Shown here: in pieces, positions 17,520 to 25,748 of the stretch
How positions within the stretch are numbered: the first letter of the stretch is position 1
How the letters are laid out: the number at the start of each line of letters is the position of its first letter
Source of the DNA: Actinomycetota bacterium
GTDB lineage: Bacteria; Actinomycetota; Actinomycetes; Actinomycetales; Dermatophilaceae
Assembly: GCA_020160805.1 (NCBI GenBank)
Contig: JAIUPO010000003.1
Span: 152,706 to 216,705, forward strand
DNA length: 64,000 bases
Reading direction: 5' to 3'
The notes under the pieces: generated by a model
Databases searched by the model: none
What the model saw: the letters and a program-made list of their open reading frames with translations, nothing else
What the model was told of the DNA's origin: nothing
Position numbers and translations under genes: made by a program

Positions 17520-18016
17520 GATGGGTCCCCGGAGGTGAGTTGGGTGCGCAAACGGATCAGGGCGCGATGAATGTGCGAGCGGGCTGTTGCCTCGGGGCAG
17601 TCGAGCACCCGCGCGATCTCGGCATAGTCGAGGTCTTCGTAGAACCGCAGAACGACGGCGGCGCGTTGTTGCGGCGGCAGCCCCGCGCACATTCGCCAGA
17701 CGGCGTCATGGTCGGCGATCGCGGCGCTCGGGTCGGGCAGGTGGCCGGGCGTCGGCTCGGCCACGGGGACCTGGCGGCGGCCATGGGCTCGCCAGGCCGA
17801 GATGTGGGCGTTGGTGATCATCCGTCGGACGTATTGCTCTGGATGATCCCGGGTGCTGACGTGCTCCCACTTCTCGTAAGCCGAGGCCAGCGCGGTCTGC
17901 ACCGCGTCCTGAGCGGCATCGTAGGAGCCGGTCACGAGATAGCCGAACCGGAGCAGGTCCGGCAGGCGCGGTCTGACCCAGGTCTCGAATGCCGTGGGCG
18001 TCATGGTGGTCACCAT
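17516..18016 (-). CDS. SigE-family ECF RNA polymerase sigma factor
   Basis: A 166-residue sigma-70 factor of the actinobacterial SigE/ECF type, with region 2 (LLRFGYLVTGSYDAAQDAVQTAL...YVRRMITNAHISAWR) and region 4 (LPPQQRAAVVLRFYEDLDYAEIARVLDCPEATARSHIHRAL). It would recruit RNA polymerase to a small regulon. Start choice: ATG 18016 or the in-frame ATG at 18004; the first is listed. The following gene overlaps by 4 nt and probably encodes its regulator. No autoregulatory promoter could be assigned. Confidence 0.9.
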   Translation of the reverse strand: MVTTMTPTAFETWVRPRLPDLLRFGYLVTGSYDAAQDAVQTALASAYEKWEHVSTRDHPEQYVRRMITNAHISAWRAHGRRQVPVAEPTPGHLPDPSAAIADHDAVWRMCAGLPPQQRAAVVLRFYEDLDYAEIARVLDCPEATARSHIHRALIRLRTQLTSGDPS

Positions 18017-18083
18017 GCCCTACTCACGCCGCAGCGATGGGGAATGTTGCAGCGAGCGCCGCCAGCTTCTCTGAATTCGCGTC

Positions 18084-18830
18084 TCAGCTCTGCAGGACGT
18101 CCAGCTGCCACGGCCGTCCCGGGCGTTCCGGCTCCGTCAAGGTCACTTCGAAGTCGTTCTCCAACAAGGGGATCAGTCCCGCCGGACGTTTGGGATCGGC
18201 CGCGCTTTCGCAGAGGGCTCGGGCGACGAGACCGCGGGTGTGTTTTGCCATATGGCTGGCACCGGGCACGCGCACGGCGACCCATCGGGCGGCGAGCGTG
18301 CGGTTCGGCGTCCAGGTCGCGGCATACGGCCCGGAGCGGCAGTCGACGATCAGGCCCGTGCCGGCGGCGGCGTCCAAGGCTGGCGCGAGGCTCTCCTTCC
18401 AACGGGCGGTGATCCGACCGACGCCGGGCAAGTGCGCGCCGATATCGGTGCGATAGGGCGCGATCCGATCGCCCGCGCGCACCACGCCATAAACCGCGGA
18501 GGAGATGACCAAGCGGCGGGCGGCGCGGCGCTTGCCGACGGGGGAGAGGGTGGCTGCGTCCAGCGCGTCATAGAGCACGCCCTGATAGATCTCCAGCGCC
18601 GGCCGGGCAGGCCGCGTGCGGATGCTCAGATTGCCCTCGACCTCCTCGACGAGAGTCGCGGGCACCCCGAGCACGGACATGGCGTGCGGCAGGGCTGAGG
18701 CCGCCACGACACCGTCGATGATCTCCTCGCGCACTCTGGTCAGTTCTGGGAAGGACAGTGCCTCGACGCGCATTGCCGCGCCACGACGCGGGCGCGCCTT
18801 GGTCTCCGAGGGCGGCAACAGGATCAGCAC
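18084..18830 (-). CDS. yaaA: Peroxide stress protein YaaA family
   Basis: A 248-residue YaaA/UPF0246 protein with the family start LILLPPSETK and the internal motifs LEIYQGVLYDAL, ISSAVYGVVRAGDRIAPYR and SHMAKHTRGLVAR. In E. coli YaaA limits free iron and oxidative DNA damage under peroxide stress and binds DNA; the same role is inferred. GTG start at 18830, preceded on its strand by CATACA eight bases away, so the transcript is probably leaderless. Divergent from the ribonuclease gene. Confidence 0.88.
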   Translation of the reverse strand: MLILLPPSETKARPRRGAAMRVEALSFPELTRVREEIIDGVVAASALPHAMSVLGVPATLVEEVEGNLSIRTRPARPALEIYQGVLYDALDAATLSPVGKRRAARRLVISSAVYGVVRAGDRIAPYRTDIGAHLPGVGRITARWKESLAPALDAAAGTGLIVDCRSGPYAATWTPNRTLAARWVAVRVPGASHMAKHTRGLVARALCESAADPKRPAGLIPLLENDFEVTLTEPERPGRPWQLDVLQS

Positions 18831-18909
18831 GCGCTCAATGTATGTTGCCCGGCTCGCCCCGGCCCGCCTGCCCCCATGCTGTCGGAGCCAGCGGTTAGGG
18901 TCACGGACT

Positions 18910-20385
18910 ATGGCTCAGCTACACCGGCGGTCCCGGATCCGCGAGAGCAATATCGCTGCCCTGAGCGACGACCGGCTCAGGGCACGGTTCGCGGCGATCC
19001 GCGCAGAATTTGAGGTGCCGGAGGGTTTTCCGGAGCCGGTGCTGGCGGAAGCCGAGCACGTTGCCTCGGCGCCGCTGGACTGGCCGGACCGGGACGAGAC
19101 CGCAGTTCCCTTCTTGACCATCGACCCGCCCGGATCGATGGACCTGGATCAGGCGATGCACATCGAGCCGATCGACGAGGGCTTCCGAGTGCGCTACGCG
19201 ATCGCCTATCTGCCGGCCTTCGTGGCACCGGGAGGCGCTATCGACACCGAGGCTCACACGCGAGGGCAGACGATCTACTCCCCGGATGTGCGCACCCCGC
19301 TGCACCCGCCGCAGGTCAGCGAGGGCGCGGCGAGCCTGCTCCCGGGGCAGGTGCGGGCGGCATACGTCTGGGATATGACGGTGGGCTCCGACGGGGAGGG
19401 CACGGAGGTCACCGTCTATCGCGCGCTGGTGCGCAGCGTTGACCGCTTCGACTATGCGCAGGTGCAGGAGTTGCTGGACGGCGGCACCGATGACAGCCGG
19501 CTGCGCGGACTGCGCGCGGTGGGTCGGGCCCGGATCGCTTTCGAGCAGCGGCGCGGTGGTGCGAGTCTGCCGATGCCCGAGCAGGAGGTCACCACCGATG
19601 ACTCCGGCGCCTTCGTGCTTGGCTTCCGGCCGCCGTTGGAGGTCGAGGAGTGGAATGCCCAGATCTCGCTGATGACCGGGATGGCCGCCGCCGAACTGAT
19701 GGTCGGGGCCAAGGTCGGAATCCTGCGCACGCTGCCCGCACCCCGGCCGGAGGCGATCGAGCGCTTCCGCCGCGAGGCCAAGGCGCTGGGCGTCGAGTGG
19801 CATGACGACCAGCCGTATGGCGAATTCCTGCGCAGCTTGGATCGCACGAACCCCAAGCATTTGGCGCTGATCTATGACGCGACGGGCTTGTTCCGGGGCT
19901 CTGCGTATGCCGCCTTCGACGGCCAGGTGCCGGACAATCCCGAGCACGGGGCGCTGGCCTCGATTTATGCGCACGTTACGGCGCCGCTGCGCCGCCTGGT
20001 CGACCGTTATGGACTCGCGGTGTCGGAGGCGATCTCGTCGGGGCAGCCGATCCCTGAGTGGGCAAGGGCGGGACTCGCCGAGCTGCCGGACATCATGGCG
20101 CGCACCAGCCGGACGGCCAATGGCGTCGAGCGCGCCTGCACCGATGCCGTTGAGGCGGCCGTGCTCAGCCAACGAATCGACGAGGAATTCGAGGCCGTGG
20201 TTGTCGACAACAGCGAGCACGGCCGCTGGCTCATTCAACTCACCGACCCCGCCGTCATCGCGGCGGCCTCGACCAAGGTGCGGATCGACAATGGCGATAT
20301 CGTCACCGCGCGCCTCGTCAAAGCCGAGGTCGAGGCGGGCGAGGTCCGCTTCGAGGTCCTCGAGCGGCGCGGCGCGCTCACCTGA
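18910..20385 (+). CDS. RNB domain-containing ribonuclease
   Basis: A 491-residue protein with the RNB catalytic core of RNase II/R: TIDPPGSMDLDQAMHIE contains the metal-binding aspartates near residue 80, and YAHVTAPLRRLVDRYG is the conserved C-terminal core motif. It lacks the cold-shock and S1 RNA-binding domains of full RNase R, matching the short actinobacterial form. It would degrade RNA 3' to 5'. The start is ATG 18910, eight bases after TAGGGT. It lies upstream of rnpB, another RNA-processing gene, though with its own promoter between. Confidence 0.87.
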   Translation: MAQLHRRSRIRESNIAALSDDRLRARFAAIRAEFEVPEGFPEPVLAEAEHVASAPLDWPDRDETAVPFLTIDPPGSMDLDQAMHIEPIDEGFRVRYAIAYLPAFVAPGGAIDTEAHTRGQTIYSPDVRTPLHPPQVSEGAASLLPGQVRAAYVWDMTVGSDGEGTEVTVYRALVRSVDRFDYAQVQELLDGGTDDSRLRGLRAVGRARIAFEQRRGGASLPMPEQEVTTDDSGAFVLGFRPPLEVEEWNAQISLMTGMAAAELMVGAKVGILRTLPAPRPEAIERFRREAKALGVEWHDDQPYGEFLRSLDRTNPKHLALIYDATGLFRGSAYAAFDGQVPDNPEHGALASIYAHVTAPLRRLVDRYGLAVSEAISSGQPIPEWARAGLAELPDIMARTSRTANGVERACTDAVEAAVLSQRIDEEFEAVVVDNSEHGRWLIQLTDPAVIAAASTKVRIDNGDIVTARLVKAEVEAGEVRFEVLERRGALT

Positions 20386-20438
20386 GCCCGCGGGCGGGCG
20401 CGCACCCGGGCGGCATACCCGGAGTGGCCAGCACGGCA

Positions 20439-20451
20439 TACACTCTGCGGC
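20439..20451 (+). promoter_or_regulatory. rnpB -10 element
   Basis: TACACT (20439-20444) is followed by seven bases and then G20452, the first base of the P1 stem of RNase P RNA. This agrees with the -10 to start spacing seen before several leaderless genes in the window. No clear -35 is visible. Confidence 0.55.
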
Positions 20452-20841
20452 GGGAAGAGTCGGCCAGACGGTCGCGTTCCGTGGCCCTCGTCGGCCACGG
20501 GCCGAGGAACGTCCGGACTCCACAGGGCACGGTGGTGGCTAACGGCCACCCGGGGCGACCCGCGGGACAGTGCCACAGAGAGCAGACCGCCTCATCGCGT
20601 GCGGTGAGGTAAGGGTGAAAGGGTGGTGTAAGAGACCACCAGCGGCCTGGGTGACCAGGTCGGCTCGGTAAACCCCACCGGGAGCAAGCCCAGATATGCG
20701 TGCGTTCGACGGCGGCCCGCCGGAGCACGCGGGTAGGGCGCTCGAGCCCGTCGGCAACGGCGGGCCTAGATGGATGACCGTCACCGCGCGCAGAGCAATC
20801 GGCGCGCGGCACAGAATCCGGCGTACCGGTCGGCTCTTCCC
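20452..20841 (+). ncRNA. rnpB: RNase P RNA, bacterial type A
   Basis: The catalytic RNA of RNase P, which matures tRNA 5' ends. The P1 helix is formed by GGGAAGAGTCGGCC (20452-20465) and GGTCGGCTCTTCCC (20828-20841). Hallmarks of the conserved core are present in order: GAGGAACGTCCGGACTCC, ACAGTGCCACAGAGAGCAGACCG split around P7-P8, GGTAAGGGTGAAAGGGTGG with GTAAGAGACCACC, and the 3' AGAACTCC-equivalent region ending CACAGAATCCGG. The length of ~390 nt is normal for Actinobacteria. The 5' end agrees with the -10 position. Confidence 0.95.
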
Positions 20842-20882
20842 ACCACCCCAAGGCCGCAGATCGCCGACCTATATTGGGCGCC

Positions 20883-21539
20883 ATGATGCTGACCCACCTC
20901 GGGCACTCGTGCGTCCTGGTTGAACTCGCGGACACCCGACTGCTGATCGACCCAGGTGTCTTCACGTCGGACCTGAGCGCCGCCACCGACCTGGATGCGG
21001 TGATCATCACCCACCAGCATCCCGACCATCTCGACCAAGCTCGGCTCCCGGAGCTGATGACGGCGAACCCGCGAGCTCGCCTGATCGCCGACCCCGAGTC
21101 GTTGACGGTTCTCCATGGGTTGGGCCTCGACGCCACCGGTCACGACGAGAACACAGCCACGATCGGTGGGGTGACGGTCACGCCGGTCGGACGGGAGCAC
21201 GCGGTCATCAACCCGGCCCTGCCGGTCATCACCAATGTCGGGGTGCGGCTCTCGGCGCCGGGTGAGCCGTCGATCTACCACCCGGGCGACACGCTCGCCG
21301 AAGACCCGGGTGCGGTGGATGTCCTGCTCTTCCCGCTCAATGCGCCGTGGCAGGCCAGCCAGGAGATGACCGCCTTCATCGGCCGGATCGGCGCGCGCCA
21401 GGCGGTGCCGATCCACGACGGACTGCTACGCCCGAACGGCCGGGCCATCTACCTCCAGCACGCCCGCGACTTCGGCCATCCCGACACCGAGATCATCGAT
21501 CTGGCCGGCGAAGGCCAGCACACCGTGCGCCTCGACTGA
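20883..21539 (+). CDS. MBL-fold metallohydrolase (UlaG-like)
   Basis: A 218-residue metallo-beta-lactamase-fold protein. The zinc motif THQHPDHLD gives H44, H46, D48 and H49; further ligands appear in GREHAVIN, YHPGDTL and PIHDGLL. Small cytosolic members of this group hydrolyse varied substrates, so the substrate is unknown. The start codon ATG 20883 is seven bases after TATATT (20870-20875), a leaderless configuration. The next gene starts 7 nt after its stop and is likely co-transcribed. Confidence 0.87.
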   Translation: MMLTHLGHSCVLVELADTRLLIDPGVFTSDLSAATDLDAVIITHQHPDHLDQARLPELMTANPRARLIADPESLTVLHGLGLDATGHDENTATIGGVTVTPVGREHAVINPALPVITNVGVRLSAPGEPSIYHPGDTLAEDPGAVDVLLFPLNAPWQASQEMTAFIGRIGARQAVPIHDGLLRPNGRAIYLQHARDFGHPDTEIIDLAGEGQHTVRLD

Positions 21540-21545
21540 GCTGCC

Positions 21546-22100
21546 GTGTTTGGTCTGCCAGTCGATGCGGACAGCATTCGCGAACGGGGACCGGGCGTCG
21601 TGGCCGCACGCTTCGTCGCGGGCCGGCTCGCTCGCCGTGGTCGTGTTCTGGTCGTCGGTGCGGGCGAGGGTCTGGCGGCTACGGCCCTGAGCCGGGCCGG
21701 TTTCGCCGTCGTCGGGGTCGAGGACGATCCAATGCTCGTGGCTGCCGCGCGCGCCCGCGACGCCCTGACGACGTGGGTTGCCGGGGCCGACGGAAAGGTC
21801 GCCCTCACCGGCACCCGATTCGATTCCGCACTGCTCGGTGAAGAGTGGATCCTCGCTCGCCGGCCGGGCGAACTCGCGTCTCGGCTGGCGAGCGTGGCAC
21901 GCCACGTGCGCTCTGGGGCCGAGCTCGTTGCCGGCCTCCCCACGCGGGCGACGGACTCCTCGGATGCGCTGGCGCTCGCGACCTACGACCGGGCGGCGCT
22001 CGTCGCCGGGCTCAGCTATGCGGCGCGCTTCGGGGACTGGGTCGGCACGGCATACCACCCGGGTTTGCCCTTCGCGGTCTCGGTGCACCGGCAGCCCTGA
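21546..22100 (+). CDS. SAM-dependent methyltransferase-like protein
   Basis: A 184-residue protein starting at GTG 21546. The segment RVLVVGAGEGLAATALSRAG followed by VVGVEDDP looks like motif I and the acidic end of strand 2 of a Rossmann methyltransferase. The rest (LLGEEWILARRPGELASRLASVARHVRSGAELV) fits a short fold without a recognisable acceptor domain. Substrate unknown. It follows the MBL gene by 7 nt, so a shared mRNA is probable. The protein is shorter than most methyltransferases of this class. Confidence 0.6.
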   Translation: MFGLPVDADSIRERGPGVVAARFVAGRLARRGRVLVVGAGEGLAATALSRAGFAVVGVEDDPMLVAAARARDALTTWVAGADGKVALTGTRFDSALLGEEWILARRPGELASRLASVARHVRSGAELVAGLPTRATDSSDALALATYDRAALVAGLSYAARFGDWVGTAYHPGLPFAVSVHRQP

Positions 22101-22170
22101 GTGTTCCACGGTGTGGAACGTCATAGACCAGCGCTTTGGTGCAGGACTTAGGTGACCCTAAGCTCATGGT

Positions 22171-22356
22171 GTGGGCAAGTCGAAGACCATCCGGGCCAAG
22201 GGCAAGTGCTGCAAGGACAAGCCGCGCTGCAAGAAGTGCCCGGTGACGCTCAAGCGGCTGGCCGAAGCGGGGCTTTACCGGCGGCTCGACAAGCGGTCGT
22301 TCGAGATCCTCAGCACCCCGGACAGCAAGGCTCTCAAGCTCGCCCGCGTGCGCTGA
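22171..22356 (+). CDS. Small Lys/Cys-rich conserved protein
   Basis: A 61-residue basic protein starting with GTG 22171 (MGKSKTIRAKG). Residues 13-24 hold four cysteines (KCCKDKPRCKKCP) that could bind zinc or another metal. Similar short proteins occur in Actinobacteria without assigned function. It is convergent with the next small gene, the two stops being 3 nt apart. Its basic charge would allow nucleic-acid binding, but this is conjecture. Confidence 0.7.
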   Translation: MGKSKTIRAKGKCCKDKPRCKKCPVTLKRLAEAGLYRRLDKRSFEILSTPDSKALKLARVR

Positions 22357-22359
22357 GGT

Positions 22360-22563
22360 CTACCAGCTGTCGCCGGACGAGGCGCTTCCGCGCTCTTCCC
22401 ACTCGGCGTCCTCTTTATCCCATTCCTTGGTCTTCGCCGCTGCGATCTCGAGCGCCTTGGCGGCCTCTTCCTGGCTGTCATAGGGACCCATGAGGTCATC
22501 ACCCGGACCCTTGGTGTCATCGCTCTCAACGGTGCCGCTGACGACGTTGTACCAAAAAGCCAT
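22360..22563 (-). CDS. Small SPOR-like/WYN conserved protein next to map
   Basis: A 67-residue acidic protein starting [13 protein letters not shown], with the pattern [20 protein letters not shown] found in short actinobacterial proteins often annotated as SPOR-like or, by neighbourhood error, as methionine aminopeptidase. The real start is ATG 22563; the frame stays open upstream only as antisense to map. An AAGGAGG ribosome binding site precedes it. It is divergent from map. Function unknown. Confidence 0.75.
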   Translation of the reverse strand: MAFWYNVVSGTVESDDTKGPGDDLMGPYDSQEEAAKALEIAAAKTKEWDKEDAEWEERGSASSGDSW

Positions 22564-22604
22564 GGGGCCTCCTTCGCTCGTCTCGCGCGCCCACGCGCGA
22601 TGCC

Positions 22605-22617
22605 TAGACTCCACCGT
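22605..22617 (+). promoter_or_regulatory. map -10 element, leaderless configuration
   Basis: TAGACT (22605-22610), seven bases, then ATG 22618. No Shine-Dalgarno sequence precedes the start, so leaderless translation is likely. Confidence 0.55.
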
Positions 22618-23481
22618 ATGCCGTTGACCTACGAGAGTGTGGCGCCGGGCGTGATCTCTGCGCGCCGGCCGGTGCCCGCCGCCATCCCCCGCCCGGAGTA
22701 TGTCGATCGCCCCGCCCCCGCGAAGTACACCGGGCCCGAGGTCAAGGACGCCGAGACGATCGAGCGGATGCGCATCGCGGGGCGCATCGCGGCGCAGGCG
22801 ATGGCCGCGGCGGCGGCCATCATCGAACCCGGCGTCACGACCGACGAGATCGACCGTGTGGGTCATGAGTTTCTGCTTGACCATGGTGCCTATCCGTCGA
22901 CGCTGGGCTATCGCGGCTTCCCCAAGTCGTTGTGTACTTCCGTCAACGAGGTTGTCTGCCACGGCATCCCGGACAGCCGGCGCCTCGAAGACGGGGACAT
23001 CGTCAATATCGACATCACGGCCTTCATCCACGGAGTGCACGGGGACACGGACGCGACCTATTTCGTCGGAGATGTCGATGAGGAGTCCCGGCTGCTGGTG
23101 GAGCGCACGCACGAGGCGATGATGCGCGGTATCAAGGCGGCCCAGCCCGGCCGCGCGATCAATATCATCGGCCGGGTCATCGAGAGTTATGCCCGCCGCT
23201 TCGGCTATGGCGTGGTGCGCGACTTCACCGGCCACGGGATCGGCACGGCCTTCCACTCCGGGCTGATCGTTCCGCACTATGACGCGGCCCCGGCATACGC
23301 CACCCTCATCGAGCCGGGCATGACCTTCACCATCGAGCCGATGCTCAACCTCGGCACGCACGAGTGGCAGATGTGGCCTGACAACTGGACCGTGGTGACC
23401 AAGGACCGGGCCCGCTCGGCCCAGTTCGAGCACACGATCCTGATCACCGAGCGCGGCAACGAGATCCTCACCCTGCCCTGA
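22618..23481 (+). CDS. map: Type I methionyl aminopeptidase
   Basis: A 287-residue enzyme that removes the initiator methionine from nascent proteins. All five metal ligands appear in the family motifs: D in NIDITAF, D in GDTDATYF, H in [10 protein letters not shown] in FTIEPML and E in AQFEHT; the substrate histidine is in VVCHGIPD. The ~40-residue N-terminal extension ([20 protein letters not shown]...) is typical of the long actinobacterial form. ATG 22618 is preferred over an upstream in-frame codon because TAGACT stands seven bases before it. Confidence 0.94.
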   Translation: MPLTYESVAPGVISARRPVPAAIPRPEYVDRPAPAKYTGPEVKDAETIERMRIAGRIAAQAMAAAAAIIEPGVTTDEIDRVGHEFLLDHGAYPSTLGYRGFPKSLCTSVNEVVCHGIPDSRRLEDGDIVNIDITAFIHGVHGDTDATYFVGDVDEESRLLVERTHEAMMRGIKAAQPGRAINIIGRVIESYARRFGYGVVRDFTGHGIGTAFHSGLIVPHYDAAPAYATLIEPGMTFTIEPMLNLGTHEWQMWPDNWTVVTKDRARSAQFEHTILITERGNEILTLP

Positions 23482-23499
23482 GCTTTCCGTTTCGCGCGG

Positions 23500-23592
23500 G
23501 GGACCGCTGCGATGCCAATGCCTGCCGCCCGACCGATTGCCCCGCATACCCACCGGCGTGCCGGGGCGCTATTGGCATAGCGCAGGGCTCAC
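23500..23592. repeat. Repeat copy A (~92 bp) with palindromic 3' end
   Basis: About 92 bp, roughly 80% identical to 24579-24672. The right end is a perfect hairpin GCGCTAT-TGGC-ATAGCGC (23566-23583) followed by CAGGGCTCAC; the left end ATGCCAAT is an inverted copy of ATTGGCAT on the right. It fills the map-DUF559 intergenic space and supplies the stop codon of the minus-strand DUF559 gene, so it may act as that gene's terminator. Confidence 0.75.
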
Positions 23593-24506
23593 GACGCCCG
23601 GTCCCGCAGGTATGGCGAGTCGTCCGGGATAGCGGGTAGCGGTCGGCCGTCCTCGGTGGCGAGCCACGTAAGCAGCACCCAGCGCACCCACTCTGGGTGC
23701 TGCATGACGTCAATCCACACGAACCGAAGCACGCGATACCCGTACGCGCCCATCTCGGTGTACCGCCGCGCGTCCCGAACGAAGCCTGCCCGGGTGCCGT
23801 GGTGTTCGTAGCCGTCAGCCTCGATGACGAGTCGGCGGGCGCGATCGAGCAGGTCGACGATGGCGTAGAGCCCCGGTTCCGCGATGGTCTGCTGTGGAGC
23901 GAGATCGAGGCCGGGAATGTCCATAGTGATCGCCCGCACGACGGATTCGAATGGATTAGCGGCTCGCCCATCAGCCGCCGCGCACACGCGACGCACCCTG
24001 CTCGCGCCCGGACCACGTGCGGTGAGACCGGCCGCCTGAAGCTCGGCCTGCGACACCATCCCTGAACGCACGGCGGAGTCGGCGACCGCCAGGGCCTCGT
24101 CGAAGGGCAGCGCTCGCGCACAGTCGATGACCGTCCGCAGGGGCGCCGTGACACCGGCGGCACGTTCGGCTTCGGTCAGGTGGGCGCGGCCGACGTGGGC
24201 TGCCGACGCCCGCAAGGATGTCGGAATGGGCCGCCCCGCCGTGACCAGCAGCCACGGCCGTGTGGGAGCCAGTTTTATCTTCCAACCGTGCTCCAGCGCT
24301 GCACTGAGGTGGGAGAGCACCGCTTGGTGCGCATGGGCGATGGCCGGGTGGGTGCGCACTTGCGGGACGGCATACCGGCCCCGAGCGGGGCGCACGATTG
24401 TGCCATTGCCCACGGCGTGCCGGATCGCCTTGCGCGAGTGGTGTTTTCGCAACTCTCGGGCGTCGGCGAATCCACCCAGGCGCTCAAGAGTTTCGACCAC
24501 TGACAT
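23589..24506 (-). CDS. DUF559-type nuclease-fold protein with N-terminal winged-helix region
   Basis: A 305-residue protein. The N-terminal part (VVETLERLGGFADARELRKHHSRKAIRHAVGNGTIVRPARGRYAVP) is the winged-helix element common in these actinobacterial proteins and in AbiEi-like antitoxins. The C-terminal part has the restriction-endonuclease-like DUF559 core: AIVDLLDRARRLVIEADGYEHHG, then a FVRDARRYTEMGAYGYRVLRF segment. The acidic D-E-D line is consistent with a catalytic site. Role unknown (defence or repair suspected). It is flanked by two near-identical repeats and the stop codon lies inside copy A. Confidence 0.75.
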   Translation of the reverse strand: MSVVETLERLGGFADARELRKHHSRKAIRHAVGNGTIVRPARGRYAVPQVRTHPAIAHAHQAVLSHLSAALEHGWKIKLAPTRPWLLVTAGRPIPTSLRASAAHVGRAHLTEAERAAGVTAPLRTVIDCARALPFDEALAVADSAVRSGMVSQAELQAAGLTARGPGASRVRRVCAAADGRAANPFESVVRAITMDIPGLDLAPQQTIAEPGLYAIVDLLDRARRLVIEADGYEHHGTRAGFVRDARRYTEMGAYGYRVLRFVWIDVMQHPEWVRWVLLTWLATEDGRPLPAIPDDSPYLRDRAS

Positions 24507-24578
24507 GCGTCAGAGCCTGCCCGCGGCCACCCACTTCGTCCACGCGGCCGATCTGCGGGTTGTGGATAACCCGGCAGC

Positions 24579-24672
24579 GGGGGCCGCTGGGATGCCAAAG
24601 CCAGGCACCCCACCCGGGTGCCCCGCATACGAACGGGCGTGCCGGACGCTATTGGCATAGCGCAGGGCTCAC
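24579..24672. repeat. Repeat copy B (~92 bp) with palindromic 3' end
   Basis: Second copy of the element at 23500-23592, in the same orientation. The last 26 bases, beginning CGCTATTGGCATAGCG (24647-24662), are identical between copies. A second hairpin, GGCACCC/GGGTGCC, occurs at ~24604-24622 only in this copy. It supplies the TGA stop of panB on the minus strand. Confidence 0.75.
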
Positions 24673-25532
24673 TCGAGGAAGGAGTGCTCCTCGGCGGGGA
24701 AGGTGCCGGCGGCGACCTCGGCGGCATACGCCTTGGCGGCGTCGCCGAGGGTGGTGCGCAGGTCCGCATACTTCTTGACGAACCGGGGGGCGCGGCCGCC
24801 GCGCAGGCCGGCCATGTCCTGCCAGACGAGCACCTGGGCGTCACAGTCGGGCCCGGCGCCGATGCCGATCGTGGGGATCCGCAGCGCGCGGGTGACCTCG
24901 GCGGCCGCCGGAGCGGGCACCATCTCCATGACCACGGCGAAGCAACCGGCGGCCTCGAGCGCCAGCGCATCCGCCATCAGCTTTTCCGCGCCCGCGCCGC
25001 GGCCCTGGACCTTGTAGCCACCAAGCACGTGCTCGCTCTGCGGGGTGAACCCGATGTGCCCCATCACGGGTATGCCGGCACGCACGAGCAGTTCGACCTC
25101 GGGGACCATCGGTGCCCCGCCTTCGAGCTTCACGGCGTGCGCGAGCCCCTCCTTCATAAAGCGGGTCGCGGTCGCGAGCGCTTGCTGGGGGCTGGCCTGA
25201 TAGGAGCCGAACGGCAGATCGGCGACGACCATCGCGCGCTTGGCGGCGCTCGTCACGGCCCGGCATAGCGGCACCAGGTGATCGACGGTGACCGGCACGG
25301 TGGTCTCGAAGCCATAGACGTTATTTCCTGCGGAGTCGCCCACGAGCAGCACGGGAATGCCGGCCTCGTCGAAGATTTCCGCCGAGTACATGTCGTATGC
25401 CGTGAGCATCGCCCACTTCTGCCCGTCCTGCTTCAGCTGCATCAGGTGCGGAATGCGAACGCGCCGTTGGGGCGCGGCCTGGGCACCGGTGCCGTAGGGA
25501 GCGGTCGTCTCGGGGGCAGGGCTCTGGCTCAT
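24669..25532 (-). CDS. panB: 3-methyl-2-oxobutanoate hydroxymethyltransferase
   Basis: A 287-residue TIM-barrel enzyme transferring a hydroxymethyl group from methylene-tetrahydrofolate to 2-ketoisovalerate to form ketopantoate, the first committed step of pantothenate and CoA synthesis. Motifs: [31 protein letters not shown] (metal-binding aspartate), [26 protein letters not shown] and [21 protein letters not shown] ~25-residue Pro/Ala-rich N-terminal tail precedes the core. The gene stands alone, with a repeat element directly after its stop. Confidence 0.94.
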   Translation of the reverse strand: MSQSPAPETTAPYGTGAQAAPQRRVRIPHLMQLKQDGQKWAMLTAYDMYSAEIFDEAGIPVLLVGDSAGNNVYGFETTVPVTVDHLVPLCRAVTSAAKRAMVVADLPFGSYQASPQQALATATRFMKEGLAHAVKLEGGAPMVPEVELLVRAGIPVMGHIGFTPQSEHVLGGYKVQGRGAGAEKLMADALALEAAGCFAVVMEMVPAPAAAEVTRALRIPTIGIGAGPDCDAQVLVWQDMAGLRGGRAPRFVKKYADLRTTLGDAAKAYAAEVAAGTFPAEEHSFLE

Positions 25533-25748
25533 GGCCTGATCGTATGCCGCGGCCTCCGACGACGGAGGAGTTCCGGTTGCTGTGGTGCGTTACCAAATCG
25601 TGATGCAGATTCTCCGGCGTAAACGGCGACGGACAAGAAATTGACCCCGATGGAACCTACCCAGGGAACGGTATTCGTGCTTGCCTAACCCCTGGGTCGC
25701 CCGATCGGCGGCTCGAAATCTGCGCTAGTGCAAACCGGGAGGAAACAC
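25533..25748. promoter_or_regulatory. Divergent panB / M6 protease control region
   Basis: A 216-bp spacer. It contains the inverted repeat ACCCAGGG (25659-25666) / CCCTGGGT (25690-25697), which could be an operator for the protease gene, and a -35-like TTGACC at 25641-25646 without a matching -10. The protease start is preceded by GGGAGGAAA, an excellent ribosome binding site, so the mRNA has a leader. Confidence 0.4.
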
